Assembly: GCA_002304315.1 (NCBI GenBank)
Contig: NEUO01000002.1
Location: forward strand, 1-60,059
Source of the DNA: Verrucomicrobiia bacterium Tous-C4TDCM
GTDB lineage: Bacteria; Verrucomicrobiota; Verrucomicrobiia; Verrucomicrobiales; Akkermansiaceae
Reading direction: 5' to 3'
Length of the DNA: 60,059 nucleotides
Numbering within the stretch: the stretch's first letter is position 1; the number at the start of each line of letters is the position of its first letter. A model generated the notes under the pieces. It was not told where the DNA came from, did no database searches, and was given only the letters and a program-made list of their open reading frames with translations. Made by a program: the position numbers and the translations under genes. This document shows positions 36,044 to 45,391 of the stretch, one piece after another.

Positions 36044-36778
36044 TCACCCCCGCCCCGCCAGTGCCTCCACCAGGTGCCGCATCTCGTCATCGAGATCCGC
36101 GGGATCATACAAGGTTCCCGCCACTTCCGACCGGACCAGTTCTCGAAAGCGCCGGCGCAATCGGTGAATCGCCACTTTCAAGGCCCCGCTGCTCATCCCG
36201 AGCCGCGCCGCCGTGACTTCCTGCGACTCCCCGATCTCGCCCGACGCCAGCCAGGGCTTGAGGGCGGCGAACTGTTCCGCCCGATGGCTCTCGTCGCGCT
36301 CCAAAGTCGCCAGCGCCCGCTCGACGATCAACAGCGCCCAGCCACGGTCAAAGTCGCCATCGGGCATTGAAACGAGGTGATCCGGCTGCAGTACAACCTG
36401 CTCCAACCCGCCGCCGCGCTTCTCGCGTCCCTCATCCCGCCTCTGGTTGAGCAGATGATGCTTCAACGCCCCTAACAGGTAACTGCGGAACCGGCCCCGC
36501 CCCTGCTCCGACTCGCCGAGGAAATCCCCCGCCAGCACCTTCGCGAAAAACCCGTGAGCGACTTCGCGGGCAGCATCGCGGTCCCGGCCATCGCGAACGA
36601 GGAATGAAACCACCGGCTCGTAGTAGAGTTCGCACAAATCGCCCAAAGCGGCCCGCGCTTCGACGGAGTCACCCTGCGCATTCCGGACCAGAGTCCAGCG
36701 GGTGGTGTGGAACGAACGGGTCACGGCCGATGTGCTTGAGGAGGTTTCAGAAGAGACCCTTGAAGAAGTCGATCTCAT
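36044..36778 (-). CDS. ECF-type RNA polymerase sigma factor
   Basis: FHTTRWTLVRNAQ...LCELYYEPVVSFLVRDGRDRDAAREVAHGFFAKVL; TAARLGMSSGALKVAIHRLRRRFRELV. GTG at 36724 is an alternative start. Confidence 0.88.
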   Translation of the reverse strand: MRSTSSRVSSETSSSTSAVTRSFHTTRWTLVRNAQGDSVEARAALGDLCELYYEPVVSFLVRDGRDRDAAREVAHGFFAKVLAGDFLGESEQGRGRFRSYLLGALKHHLLNQRRDEGREKRGGGLEQVVLQPDHLVSMPDGDFDRGWALLIVERALATLERDESHRAEQFAALKPWLASGEIGESQEVTAARLGMSSGALKVAIHRLRRRFRELVRSEVAGTLYDPADLDDEMRHLVEALAGRG

Positions 36779-38465
36779 CCTTGAAGAAGCCGGTCTTGAC
36801 TGCGAAGGCGATGAGAATGATCACGCACAGCGTTCCCACCAGACGGAAGGGCAACGGGCCGGGTGCCGGAAGCACTTTGTCCGGCTTGCTCCAACGGCGT
36901 CGGGCTGCGCAGGCCGACGACCATAAGGCAGCGGATAACCAGGCCAACGTGTAGAGCTGAGCGAGTGATACCGGAAGAATCGACGCTGTGCTGCCCTGCG
37001 GAGCCGCAAAGGCCATCGTCAGCCCGACCAGTGAGAAGACCAGCCACAGGCAGAAGGGTGCTGCGCCCAGCCCGAGCCGTGCAGCGTCGATCACTGTGCC
37101 CACTATTGCGAAGCCAGCAATGAGCGGATCAACCGGACTCCTCCAACGCCCAAACCGCATGCGAATGCTCCCGTCCAGCGTGCTGTCCCAACGCTCTCCT
37201 GCCAGAAATTTCAGACCAAACCAGGATGCCCAGCAAATCGCAGCGAGGACCATCGCCACTTCCGACAGCAACCACAGGTCGGGCGACATGCTGATCCCAC
37301 CCACCTCTCCCAAGGCCCGCCCCGGCTCCGCCGACATCCACCGGTGCTCCGCCAGCCAGGGCTCGCCGAGCCCGATGCCCGTTACATTGACCGGCACCGC
37401 GGCCTCACTCGCAGGCGGAACCATTCCCCTGCTTTCCCAAGTTCCGGCGACGCTGAACACGATGGCCGCGCGCAAAAAAATATCCCTCGCCACCTGCCTG
37501 CCACCCCGTTCCTCAGGCGTCGGCCCGCTTGCCGCTTCAACCTGCGTCTTCATCTGCCCGGCACTGCGCTGGCGCCATCTCGGATCCTGCTTCAAGGCCT
37601 GCTTGACGATCTCATCAACGCGGGAATCCGCCGCTGACTTCGAAGACGGAGAGACAAAGTCAGGCCCGGGCAACTCGCCCGTCAGCATTTCGTAAAAGAC
37701 CACGCCGAGCGAATAGATGTCCGCCCGGTGATCGACCTCGGACGAGCTCTCCCGCTGTTCCGGTGCCATGTAACTTGGCGTGCCGAGCGAGGTGCCGGAC
37801 TGGGTGAACAAGGGATCTTGCGACCCCTCCCCCAAGCCCGCGAGATCTGCCTCCGCCGCCAGTTTCGCGATGCCGAAATCCGCGAGCTTCACCCTTCCCC
37901 GCGAATCTAACAAAATGTTCTCGGGCTTGATGTCGCGGTGCAGCACACCCTCGTCATGGGCGAACTGCAGCGCCTCGCAGATCCTCGGCACGATGCCCAG
38001 CGCCTGCTCCGGCGTGAAGCGGGCCGCCCGCATCGCCTGGCGGAGGTTCACGCCGTCGACGAACTCCATCAGCAGGTAAAAGAAGCCGTCCGCCTGCCCA
38101 TAGTCGTAAACCGCGACGATGTTCGGATGGCTGAGGCGGGCAAGGACCTGCGCCTCCCGTTCAAATCGTCCCGCGAAGGCGGGATCGGCGGCCAGCGAGA
38201 GCGGGAGCAGCTTGAGCGCGGCGGAACGGTTCAGCTTCGGCTGGCGGACCTTGAACACGGAGCCCATGCCGCCGCGGCCGATGAGTTCGAGGACTTCCAA
38301 GTTCTGAAAGGCCGCTGCGACCTGCTCAAGATCCGGGCCGGAGTTCTTCGCCGAGGGCTCGGTCGCTTCCGCCGCCCCTGCCATCAGGCAGCGGGCACAG
38401 AGACCGGAGGATTCCAGGGGTGACCCGCAATCGGGACAGGCGAACGATGGCGTGGAGGATTCCAT
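36747..38465 (-). CDS. Ser/Thr protein kinase with zinc-ribbon N-terminus and C-terminal TM region
   Basis: CPDCGSPLESSGLCARC; IGRGGMGSVFKVRQPKLNRSAALKLLP; LHRDIKPENILLDSRGRVKLADFGIAKL; SYMAPEQ. Confidence 0.92.
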   Translation of the reverse strand: MESSTPSFACPDCGSPLESSGLCARCLMAGAAEATEPSAKNSGPDLEQVAAAFQNLEVLELIGRGGMGSVFKVRQPKLNRSAALKLLPLSLAADPAFAGRFEREAQVLARLSHPNIVAVYDYGQADGFFYLLMEFVDGVNLRQAMRAARFTPEQALGIVPRICEALQFAHDEGVLHRDIKPENILLDSRGRVKLADFGIAKLAAEADLAGLGEGSQDPLFTQSGTSLGTPSYMAPEQRESSSEVDHRADIYSLGVVFYEMLTGELPGPDFVSPSSKSAADSRVDEIVKQALKQDPRWRQRSAGQMKTQVEAASGPTPEERGGRQVARDIFLRAAIVFSVAGTWESRGMVPPASEAAVPVNVTGIGLGEPWLAEHRWMSAEPGRALGEVGGISMSPDLWLLSEVAMVLAAICWASWFGLKFLAGERWDSTLDGSIRMRFGRWRSPVDPLIAGFAIVGTVIDAARLGLGAAPFCLWLVFSLVGLTMAFAAPQGSTASILPVSLAQLYTLAWLSAALWSSACAARRRWSKPDKVLPAPGPLPFRLVGTLCVIILIAFAVKTGFFKDEIDFFKGLF

Positions 38466-38525
38466 ATCATCCTTTCCTGAACCGTGGCGCGCCCCGGGTT
38501 ACCGGAATCCGGTGGGCCAGCGGAA

Positions 38526-39125
38526 TTACTTCGGCGCGATCCGGATGCAGTCCATCGCGACCTCGATCCCGAGGTCCGGGCGGCGCTCGGCGACCCACTT
38601 TTCGATATCCGACACCGCAGGGTAGTCGACCGCGCCGACATGGCGGAAGCAGCGGGCGTCGTCGATCAGCACCACGAAAGGCTGCTTCATCTCCGGCGAA
38701 AAGATCGCCTCCAGCTCGCCCCACACCGGGCAATTCAGGTCGCCCTGCGCGGTGTCGCCGCCGGAGTAATGGCCGTCGAGCCAGAACAAGGTCGGCGCGT
38801 CCAGCTTGGCCACGATCTGCGGCATCACCTTGCCGCTGTCGCCCTGGTGCAGCTCGACATTCGCCACCCCGGCAAAGCGCTGCTTGGCCTCGCCGTAGAA
38901 TTTTTCCGCCAGCTCGATCGAGTACACGTTGCGGAACTCGCCGCGCATCGCCTCGACCGTGTCGCCCTTGAAGGTCCCGGTCTCGACCAGCACCTGCAGG
39001 CCTTGACGCTGCTTGTAATCGAGCAGCATCTCGCGCTTGGCCAGCGGCGGCGGCGGGTCGGGACGACCGTCCTCGATCCACTTGCTGTACTTCCGCTTCT
39101 CTTTGAGATTCTTGAACCAAGACAT
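38526..39125 (-). CDS. Class I SAM-dependent methyltransferase-like protein
   Basis: MSWFKNLKEKRKYSKW...LQVLVETGTFKGDTVEAMRGEFRNVYSIELAEKFYGEAKQRF...TLFWLDGHYSGGDT. Confidence 0.75.
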   Translation of the reverse strand: MSWFKNLKEKRKYSKWIEDGRPDPPPPLAKREMLLDYKQRQGLQVLVETGTFKGDTVEAMRGEFRNVYSIELAEKFYGEAKQRFAGVANVELHQGDSGKVMPQIVAKLDAPTLFWLDGHYSGGDTAQGDLNCPVWGELEAIFSPEMKQPFVVLIDDARCFRHVGAVDYPAVSDIEKWVAERRPDLGIEVAMDCIRIAPK

Positions 39126-39178
39126 GGGCTGGCCGAGGCTAGGACGGCAGCCCGCGGGGTCCAAGCCGTTTTTCGTGG

Positions 39179-40096
39179 TTGCCGGTGATGGCCGGTCCCG
39201 GTGCATCCTCCGCCGTGCCCTTTCCCTTCTTCCGCCCGAAGGACAGCTTCATTACCTGCCGCGACCGCAACGATGGCGGCGGCGCGCAAATTTCCGCGCG
39301 GATCTCGACGATGATCTGCGCCAAGCTGAAGGGCCTGACCTACGCCCACAGCCCGTTGGCGGACGTCGCCCACGTGCCGGCCGGGACGCACTCGGAAGAT
39401 TGGTCGAGCCGATGGGAACAATTCTTCAACCTCGGTGCCGGCGAAATCAACGCCGCGGAAATCGAAGCCCGCGGCTATCTCGTGAAGCACGTAGTGAAGC
39501 CGCATCGCTTTCTCCCCTGTTCGCGCCGTCTCCACGTCGTCGCGCACTGCCACAAGGTCACCGACCATCACCCGGCAGCCTGGGCCGCCATCGCGCCGGA
39601 GCTGCGGGAGAAATACCGGCTTTCCGCGAAGCCCGCACTTCCCGGCTACGACGATGGCCACGTGCAGATCGCCGTTCACCTGCGGCGCGGCGATGTCGGG
39701 TCCAGCGGGCAGTTTTCGGAACGATTCACTGCTGACGACATCGTGCTGTCGCGCGTCCGCCGCGTCTTGCAAGCGGTTGGCCCGGAACTCGCCACGGTGC
39801 GCCTGTTTTCCCAAGGCACCCCTCAAGACTTCCGTGCCTTCTCCGAGCTCGGGGTCCATCTCCACCTCGACGACGATGTCTTTGCGACCTTCCAGCACTT
39901 CGTCCAAAGCGACCTCCTCTTCGTCGCCAAGAGCACCTTCAGCTACCTCGGCGGTGTGATCGGCGGGAACGTCTGCATCGGCGAACCCTTCTGGCACCCC
40001 TCGCTGCCCGGATGGATCCGGCCCGAGGAACTCGACCGGCCCGACCTCGCGATGCTGCTCAAAGAAAGGGCGCGCAGCGGGCCTCTAACAGCCTGA
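39179..40096 (+). CDS. Putative fucosyltransferase-like glycosyltransferase
   Basis: FITCRDRNDGGGAQISARISTMICAKLKGLTYAH; VQIAVHLRRGDV; LLFVAKSTFSYLGGVI. Confidence 0.65.
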   Translation: MPVMAGPGASSAVPFPFFRPKDSFITCRDRNDGGGAQISARISTMICAKLKGLTYAHSPLADVAHVPAGTHSEDWSSRWEQFFNLGAGEINAAEIEARGYLVKHVVKPHRFLPCSRRLHVVAHCHKVTDHHPAAWAAIAPELREKYRLSAKPALPGYDDGHVQIAVHLRRGDVGSSGQFSERFTADDIVLSRVRRVLQAVGPELATVRLFSQGTPQDFRAFSELGVHLHLDDDVFATFQHFVQSDLLFVAKSTFSYLGGVIGGNVCIGEPFWHPSLPGWIRPEELDRPDLAMLLKERARSGPLTA

Positions 40097-40382
40097 CCAG
40101 CTCCGGGTCCATGAACGGGTAGTCGTCCGGGACATCGAGGACCACCACCCGCTTGCCCGCCAGGTGCTTGCCAAACTTCCGGTTGAGCCGGACCCGGTGG
40201 ACCTTTTCCATCACGAGGATCAGGTCCGCCCATTCGATCTGCTCTGGCGAAAGCATGACCTCGGTATCGGGGCTCAGCCCGGCGGAATCCGTTTCGATTC
40301 CGGGCCGGCCGCGGAAGAGGGCCTCGGCGGTCGGGCTCCGCAGCTTGTTGCGGGAGCAGAGGAAGAGGAGATTCCGATCCAT
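40059..40382 (-). CDS. Low-molecular-weight protein tyrosine phosphatase-like
   Basis: LLFLCSRNKLRSPTAEALFR (CX5R); VLDVPDDYPFMDPELVRLL. Tail-to-tail overlap with the preceding gene. Confidence 0.8.
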   Translation of the reverse strand: MDRNLLFLCSRNKLRSPTAEALFRGRPGIETDSAGLSPDTEVMLSPEQIEWADLILVMEKVHRVRLNRKFGKHLAGKRVVVLDVPDDYPFMDPELVRLLEARCAPFL

Positions 40383-40385
40383 CCC

Positions 40386-41159
40386 TCACTTCACCGGCGA
40401 GAAATCCACCGGCTTGAGAAAGAGCGACTTCACGCCATCGGGCACCGTCAGCGATCCACCCGCGGTCTCCTCGGAAGCCTTCTTCGCCGCCACCCAGACC
40501 GGATCGGCGCGGAAAGCCGCCCAAGATTTCTCCGCCGCGACGGCATCCTTGTGGGCGAGGAAATAGAGCAGCGTGTCCTCCGCGCCCTTCTGCCCGGCGG
40601 TCATCTGGAAATACCCGCCGTTTGTCATGCCGTGCTTTTCGAACAAGCCGGTCGTGTGCTCACGGAATCGCTTGTGCAGATCCGGAAGTTTGCCCGGGGT
40701 CGTGGTATAAGTCCGCATTTCGAACAGGCGGTCCGCGCCACCGGCGGACGGCGTGAAAGCGGATGAGAAATCGGTGGCCGTCAGGTAGATTTCCTCGATC
40801 TTGCCGACCAGCTTGCCGCTCACCTCCGAAGCGGCGGCGGCTTTTTTCCAATCCTCATCGGCCAGGAAACCCTTCCACGCGGCATCGCGGGCGGCCCGGT
40901 CGGGATAGGCCAGCAGGTAAACGAGCAGGCGGTCGGGATTCTCCACCGGCACCCAGTAGCCGACGTTGGTCATGCCGTGCTTCTCGAAAAGCTTGCAGGT
41001 GTGATCCCGGAATCGGGTCAGCAGGGCGTCGAGCTTGCCCGGTTCCGCGTGGTAGGTCCGCAGTTCAAAGAGCCGCGCATCCTTGGGCTTCTCTTCCGAG
41101 GGGGCGGGCATCACGCTCAATCCGGCAGCAATAACTCCAATCGCGAGGGCTTTCAGCAT
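40386..41159 (-). CDS. NIPSNAP-family protein with two NIPSNAP-like repeats
   Basis: ARLFELRTYHAEPGKLDALLTRFRDHTCKLFEKHGMTNVGYW and RLFEMRTYTTTPGKLPDLHKRFREHTTGLFEKHGMTNGGYF. Confidence 0.9.
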   Translation of the reverse strand: MLKALAIGVIAAGLSVMPAPSEEKPKDARLFELRTYHAEPGKLDALLTRFRDHTCKLFEKHGMTNVGYWVPVENPDRLLVYLLAYPDRAARDAAWKGFLADEDWKKAAAASEVSGKLVGKIEEIYLTATDFSSAFTPSAGGADRLFEMRTYTTTPGKLPDLHKRFREHTTGLFEKHGMTNGGYFQMTAGQKGAEDTLLYFLAHKDAVAAEKSWAAFRADPVWVAAKKASEETAGGSLTVPDGVKSLFLKPVDFSPVK

Positions 41160-41229
41160 GGAAGCAATACTCCTCGGTCCGGGCCGCCCTTGGCAACCGG
41201 AACTTTCGGACGAATTCACGCCGTGCCAA

Positions 41230-41454
41230 TCAGGCGGCGATCTCGTAATGCTCCGCGATTTGCCGGAAGATCCGGTCGCGACGCTCGCGGGCTTGGTCGA
41301 CATCGCGCGTTTTCAGCGAGAAGCGAAGCCGCTCTGCGGTCGCGTCCGGCTTGTGAACGGTCAGGTGGCACCACCAGACACCGCGGTTGTTCCAAAGGTG
41401 GTGGTTGGGGTTGTCCTGATTGACTCGCAGCGCCAGCTTGGGTTTCCGTTTCAT
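41230..41454 (-). CDS. Small protein resembling the N-terminal region of a tyrosine recombinase
   Basis: MKRKPKLALRVNQDNPNHHLWNNRGVWWCHLTVHKPDATAERLRFSLKTRDVDQARERRDRIFRQIAEHYEIAA*. Confidence 0.6.
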   Translation of the reverse strand: MKRKPKLALRVNQDNPNHHLWNNRGVWWCHLTVHKPDATAERLRFSLKTRDVDQARERRDRIFRQIAEHYEIAA

Positions 41455-41739
41455 GCGTTTGAGTGACTCGTGACCGGATGGACGAAGCACTACCTTGGAG
41501 AGGATAGTGCTTTTTAGGACACGGACTGGGAGGAGTGAACCGGGTTATCTATGCCATGCAAGGACATTTGCTAAGGTATCACCAATCCTCACTTTATGGA
41601 GACCTTTCTGCCTTCAACACCTTAAGTTGTCCGATGTAATCCAACGGTTCGTCCTGGCAAGCCTGTGCATCGCCCCCATGAAATTCCTGCGGTTTTCGTA
41701 GGCAGGTCGCCTTCGGGGGGGGCGAACTCGTAACGAGGA

Positions 41740-43209
41740 TCAAGCCTGCTCCAGAGCCTTGGTAAAAAGCGACAGCAAACCCTCAGTGTCCTCCACGCCG
41801 CAAGAAACACGGATCAGGTGCGCCGGAACGCAGCAGGCTTCCGCCCACTCCAGTTCGGTGTAGTGGGCAAGCAAGGTGTACGGGCAAGCCAAAGTGAACG
41901 GCGTCCCGAAGCTCGGTCCCTTGCTGACCTTCAGGGCATCAAACACCTTCGGCGCCTTCCTCGCATTCCTCAGCACGAAGGACAAAAGCGGCCCATAGCC
42001 ACCTTGGGGCGCTTTGATCTTGTCGAAGTTCTCGCGGGTCATCAGCGACGGATGCCAAACCTGCGCGACCGCGGGATGCGTGGAGAGGAAGCTCGCGAGC
42101 GCAAGGCCGTTGGCATTGTGAACCGCCATCCGGCCCGGATAACCTTTGAGATTGGACAGCAGCACTTCGGCGTCCCCCACATAAAGGGGTGAATTGTTGG
42201 CACTTTCGTCCGCCAGTCCGCCGAGCAACTGCCCGGCAAACGGCGAGTCCGGCCGAACGATCGCCATCCCGGCCATCACGTCGCCGGTCCCCGACGGCCA
42301 CTTGGTCAAGCTGGTCGTGACCACGTCGGCCCAGCGGAGCACGTTGACATTCGACGGCCCGACGGACGAGTCGTCGACCACCAGCGGCACCCCGCCCTCG
42401 GCGCAGGCGGCGGCCACCCGGGGAAGATCGATCGTCCGCAGCAGCGGATTGCTCGGTGCCTCGGTAAAGACCGCCGCGAACTCGCCCTGCCGGATCCGGC
42501 GCAGGGCCTCGTCGAAGGACTCGCCCTCGGCTTGGTTGAGGAACACGACTCCGTTGCCGAAGAGTTCCTGCACCTTCAAGGCATCGACGTATGGAAACTC
42601 GATCTGCAGCGTCTTGCGGCCTTCCTTCAAGCCGGGCAGTGAACGGAGCACCGCGGTGATGGCCGCCATCCCGCTGTTGAACACCGTGACCTGCTTCGGA
42701 TCCACGCCGACGATTTTTCCGAGCCGCCGCTGGAGCAGATGGTTCTTGTTCGCACTGCGATGCTTTCCGTTGATGAAGTCATCGGCCTGGCGGCTGCTGA
42801 CCAGTTCACCGGTAAAGCGCTGGTAATCGATGGCGACCTGCCGTGCCTTGACTGGAACCGCAAGCACCTGCATCCCGTGGAATCCCGCGGATCGCACCGC
42901 GACTTCGCCGCGGCGTTCGATCCAGCGCTGGGCGCGTTGGGCGGAGAGCTTGTTTGGGAAGACCATGACTTCCTCGCCATCCCGGGCGATCTCCTCGGTC
43001 GCCATGGCGGTCAACCGTTTCACCAAAGGGTGCCTGAAGAAGCGAGGGTAGCCCATCCGCATGCGCCGGACCACCTTGTCACGGCCTTCCTCATAGCCCA
43101 GAACCGCCTTCCAAGTGGGCAAGCACACGGAACAGGCGTGAGGAGAATCCGGAAGCGGAATTCCCAAATCTTCGTCCTGCCAGGCAGGATTAGCCGTCAA
43201 ATCACGCAT
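41740..43209 (-). CDS. PLP-dependent cystathionine gamma-synthase-type enzyme with fungal-like N-terminal domain
   Basis: VCLPTWKAVLGYEEGRDKVVRRMRMGYPRFFRHPLV; PLP lysine region VVTTSLTKWPSGTGDVMAG; LLSNLKGYPGRMAVHNANGLALA. Confidence 0.85.
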   Translation of the reverse strand: MRDLTANPAWQDEDLGIPLPDSPHACSVCLPTWKAVLGYEEGRDKVVRRMRMGYPRFFRHPLVKRLTAMATEEIARDGEEVMVFPNKLSAQRAQRWIERRGEVAVRSAGFHGMQVLAVPVKARQVAIDYQRFTGELVSSRQADDFINGKHRSANKNHLLQRRLGKIVGVDPKQVTVFNSGMAAITAVLRSLPGLKEGRKTLQIEFPYVDALKVQELFGNGVVFLNQAEGESFDEALRRIRQGEFAAVFTEAPSNPLLRTIDLPRVAAACAEGGVPLVVDDSSVGPSNVNVLRWADVVTTSLTKWPSGTGDVMAGMAIVRPDSPFAGQLLGGLADESANNSPLYVGDAEVLLSNLKGYPGRMAVHNANGLALASFLSTHPAVAQVWHPSLMTRENFDKIKAPQGGYGPLLSFVLRNARKAPKVFDALKVSKGPSFGTPFTLACPYTLLAHYTELEWAEACCVPAHLIRVSCGVEDTEGLLSLFTKALEQA

Positions 43210-43506
43210 GCGCACCCCTTGCTTGCAGGGAGCGGGGGCGGTTGGGCAAGCCGGATTGCGGGAATTCTCGCAATGACTTCGCACGACCACATCTGAGCTG
43301 GCGATTGCCAGCTCCAAAAGACGACGCGGACGCCCCCAACCGAAATCCCCGCGAGTTGAGGTTTTCACCCTACCTCGGGGTAGCATCCAAACCTACCCGC
43401 GAAGGGGGAGATTTGACGGCCACCGTGCAGGGATCACCTTTCAGAACGTTAGGGTTTTTGTATTTACGTTTTACATATTCTGCAGTGTCGACGCCTTTTC
43501 CACGCC

Positions 43507-45337
43507 ATGAACGTCATTTCCAAAGCCAGAAAGCGGCATTTGAATCAAAGCGCTCCAAGTGCTGGTCAACACGGCTTTGCATTGGTGATCTCTCTCACTT
43601 TGATGGTGTTACTGACCGTCCTTGCAATCGGGTTGCTGACCCTGTCGACAATCTCTTTGCGAGCCTCCTCACAAGGGGAGGCGATGGCGATTGCTCGCCG
43701 CAACGCCCGTTTGGGGCTGATCTTGGCAATTGGCCAATTGCAGAAATCGGCCGGCCCCGATCAACGGATCACCGCTCCGGCCCGGATCGCCGAGGATTCC
43801 GCCCCGGCCTGGCTCGGCGGTGTCTGGTCGGGCAAACTTGCCACGGCGTCGGAACCATCCGCAGACAAAGACGCGGACTTCCGCGGATACCTGGTCTCGG
43901 GTGGCGAGAACCGCCCATCACCCCAGCCCTCCGATCTCCCCGATTTGAGCTCCGGCACCCTTTTGGTAGGCGAGGGATCCCTCGGCGAAGGAGCCAAACC
44001 CGATGGCTTCGTCCGTGCTCCCAAAGTCAACTTGTCCGCGTCCGCCAAGGGTGTCGACGGTCGCTTTGGCTGGGGGGTTTTGGATGAAGGAACGAAAGCC
44101 AAGGTGGACCTCGTCAGAAAACCCGGAAATTTTGGCGCGGCTACCCGCCAGGCGGCCATGGGATCTCCCGCACGCTTCGGGCTTGAAAGCATCGATGGCC
44201 TGGCTGCTTACGATTGGTTCGAAGGCTCCGACCAAGCTCGCCTGATCACCCTACCCACCTCCCGCCTGATGGCGGGCATGCCATCTTTGCCCCCTCTCCA
44301 GCAGGATATCACGACAGTTCATCGCGGTTTGATCACTGATTCCGCCCGCGGCGGTCTCCGTGAGGACCTGAGCCTGCTTTTCGCGGGGACGGCATTGCCC
44401 TCAGCGTATTCTTCCAAAAGGCTGTACGACGACCCCACCGTCTTGACCGAGGCCTCGAATCCCTAGTGGTCGCAGCTTTTTGATTACGCGTCCCTCTATC
44501 GCAAGACCACCAGCATCAATGGCACCCAGGGAATCCTTGCCACCGTCCCGGCGAACTACAATCCGGTCAAATACGACGCCAGATCTCAGACCAACAAGGT
44601 GAGTCCCCAGGCCCCCCGCGGCATGCTGCTCATGCCGGTCGTAGCGAAGGTTCAAATGCAGTTCTCCTTGGTGGCCAAGGATGCCCACGGGAACTGGGGC
44701 GGAGGCACTGACCGGGACTTTTCGACCCCAGACGACAACTACATGGTCTACATGATCTACTCGCCGATCGTCACGCTCTACAATCCTTACAACACACCGA
44801 TTTCCTTCGACGAACTTCGCATCGATTTCAAAGACCTGCCGATCGGTTTCAGGTTCTACCGGAACGGCCAGCCCCAGACCACCCAACTCGCCCATTTCAA
44901 CCAACTCTATGCCTATCACGACACCAACACCAAGGTCGCGAAGACATTCGGGATCAACTTGCGGAGCGCCATCACCACCAGTCCGGCGGCCCCGGTCGTG
45001 ATGGAACCCGGCGAGAATCTCGTTTTTGGTGAATCCGTCAGCGGCGACTCCACCTGGAATACGGGCGGAATGTTCGACTGGCAGGACAACCTGACCTCCA
45101 ACATCCCCCTTGCCCCCGGATACCTTCCGCATCCGCAGTTACGGGGAGTCGGTGGACCCTTCCAACAAGGTGACGGCCCGTGCCTGGTGCGAAGCCGTCG
45201 TCCAGCGCGTTCCGGACTTTGTCGATCCCGCGGACTCGCCGCAATCTGCCATCGTAATCCTCACCAAGCCCAACGCGCGCTTCGGCCGTCGCTTTGAAGT
45301 GACAGGTTTCCGCTGGATCTCCCCCGAAGAAGTCTGA
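43507..45337 (+). pseudogene. Degenerate prepilin-like giant surface protein (Verru_Chthon cassette A-like), copy A1
   Basis: GFALVISLTLMVLLTVLAIGLLTLSTISLRASS; in-frame TAG at 44464-44466 with homologous sequence continuing in the same frame; then frame shift and inferred deletion near 45105-45120; C-terminus WCEAVVQRVPDFVDPADSP...RRFEVTGFRWISPEEV resumes in another frame. Confidence 0.88.
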
Positions 45338-45391
45338 ACAGGGGTCTCCACCGCCACTTGCCACGATCGCTCAATTCGCCATTGTCCCAAG

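Noticed and set aside
41500-41740. Possible tRNA or small RNA in the gap between the integrase-like gene and the PLP enzyme
   Set aside because: No cloverleaf or convincing terminator was found by eye; left unannotated.
43350-43430. Known SAM-I or SAM-II riboswitch
   Set aside because: Conserved SAM-I (AGAGGNGGAGGGA) and SAM-II core words are absent; kept only as an unclassified structured leader.
44464-44466. TAG in A1 as a programmed recoding site (for example pyrrolysine)
   Set aside because: A second lesion (frame change plus large deletion near 45110) in the same gene fits decay better than recoding, and no recoding signals or Pyl genes are visible.
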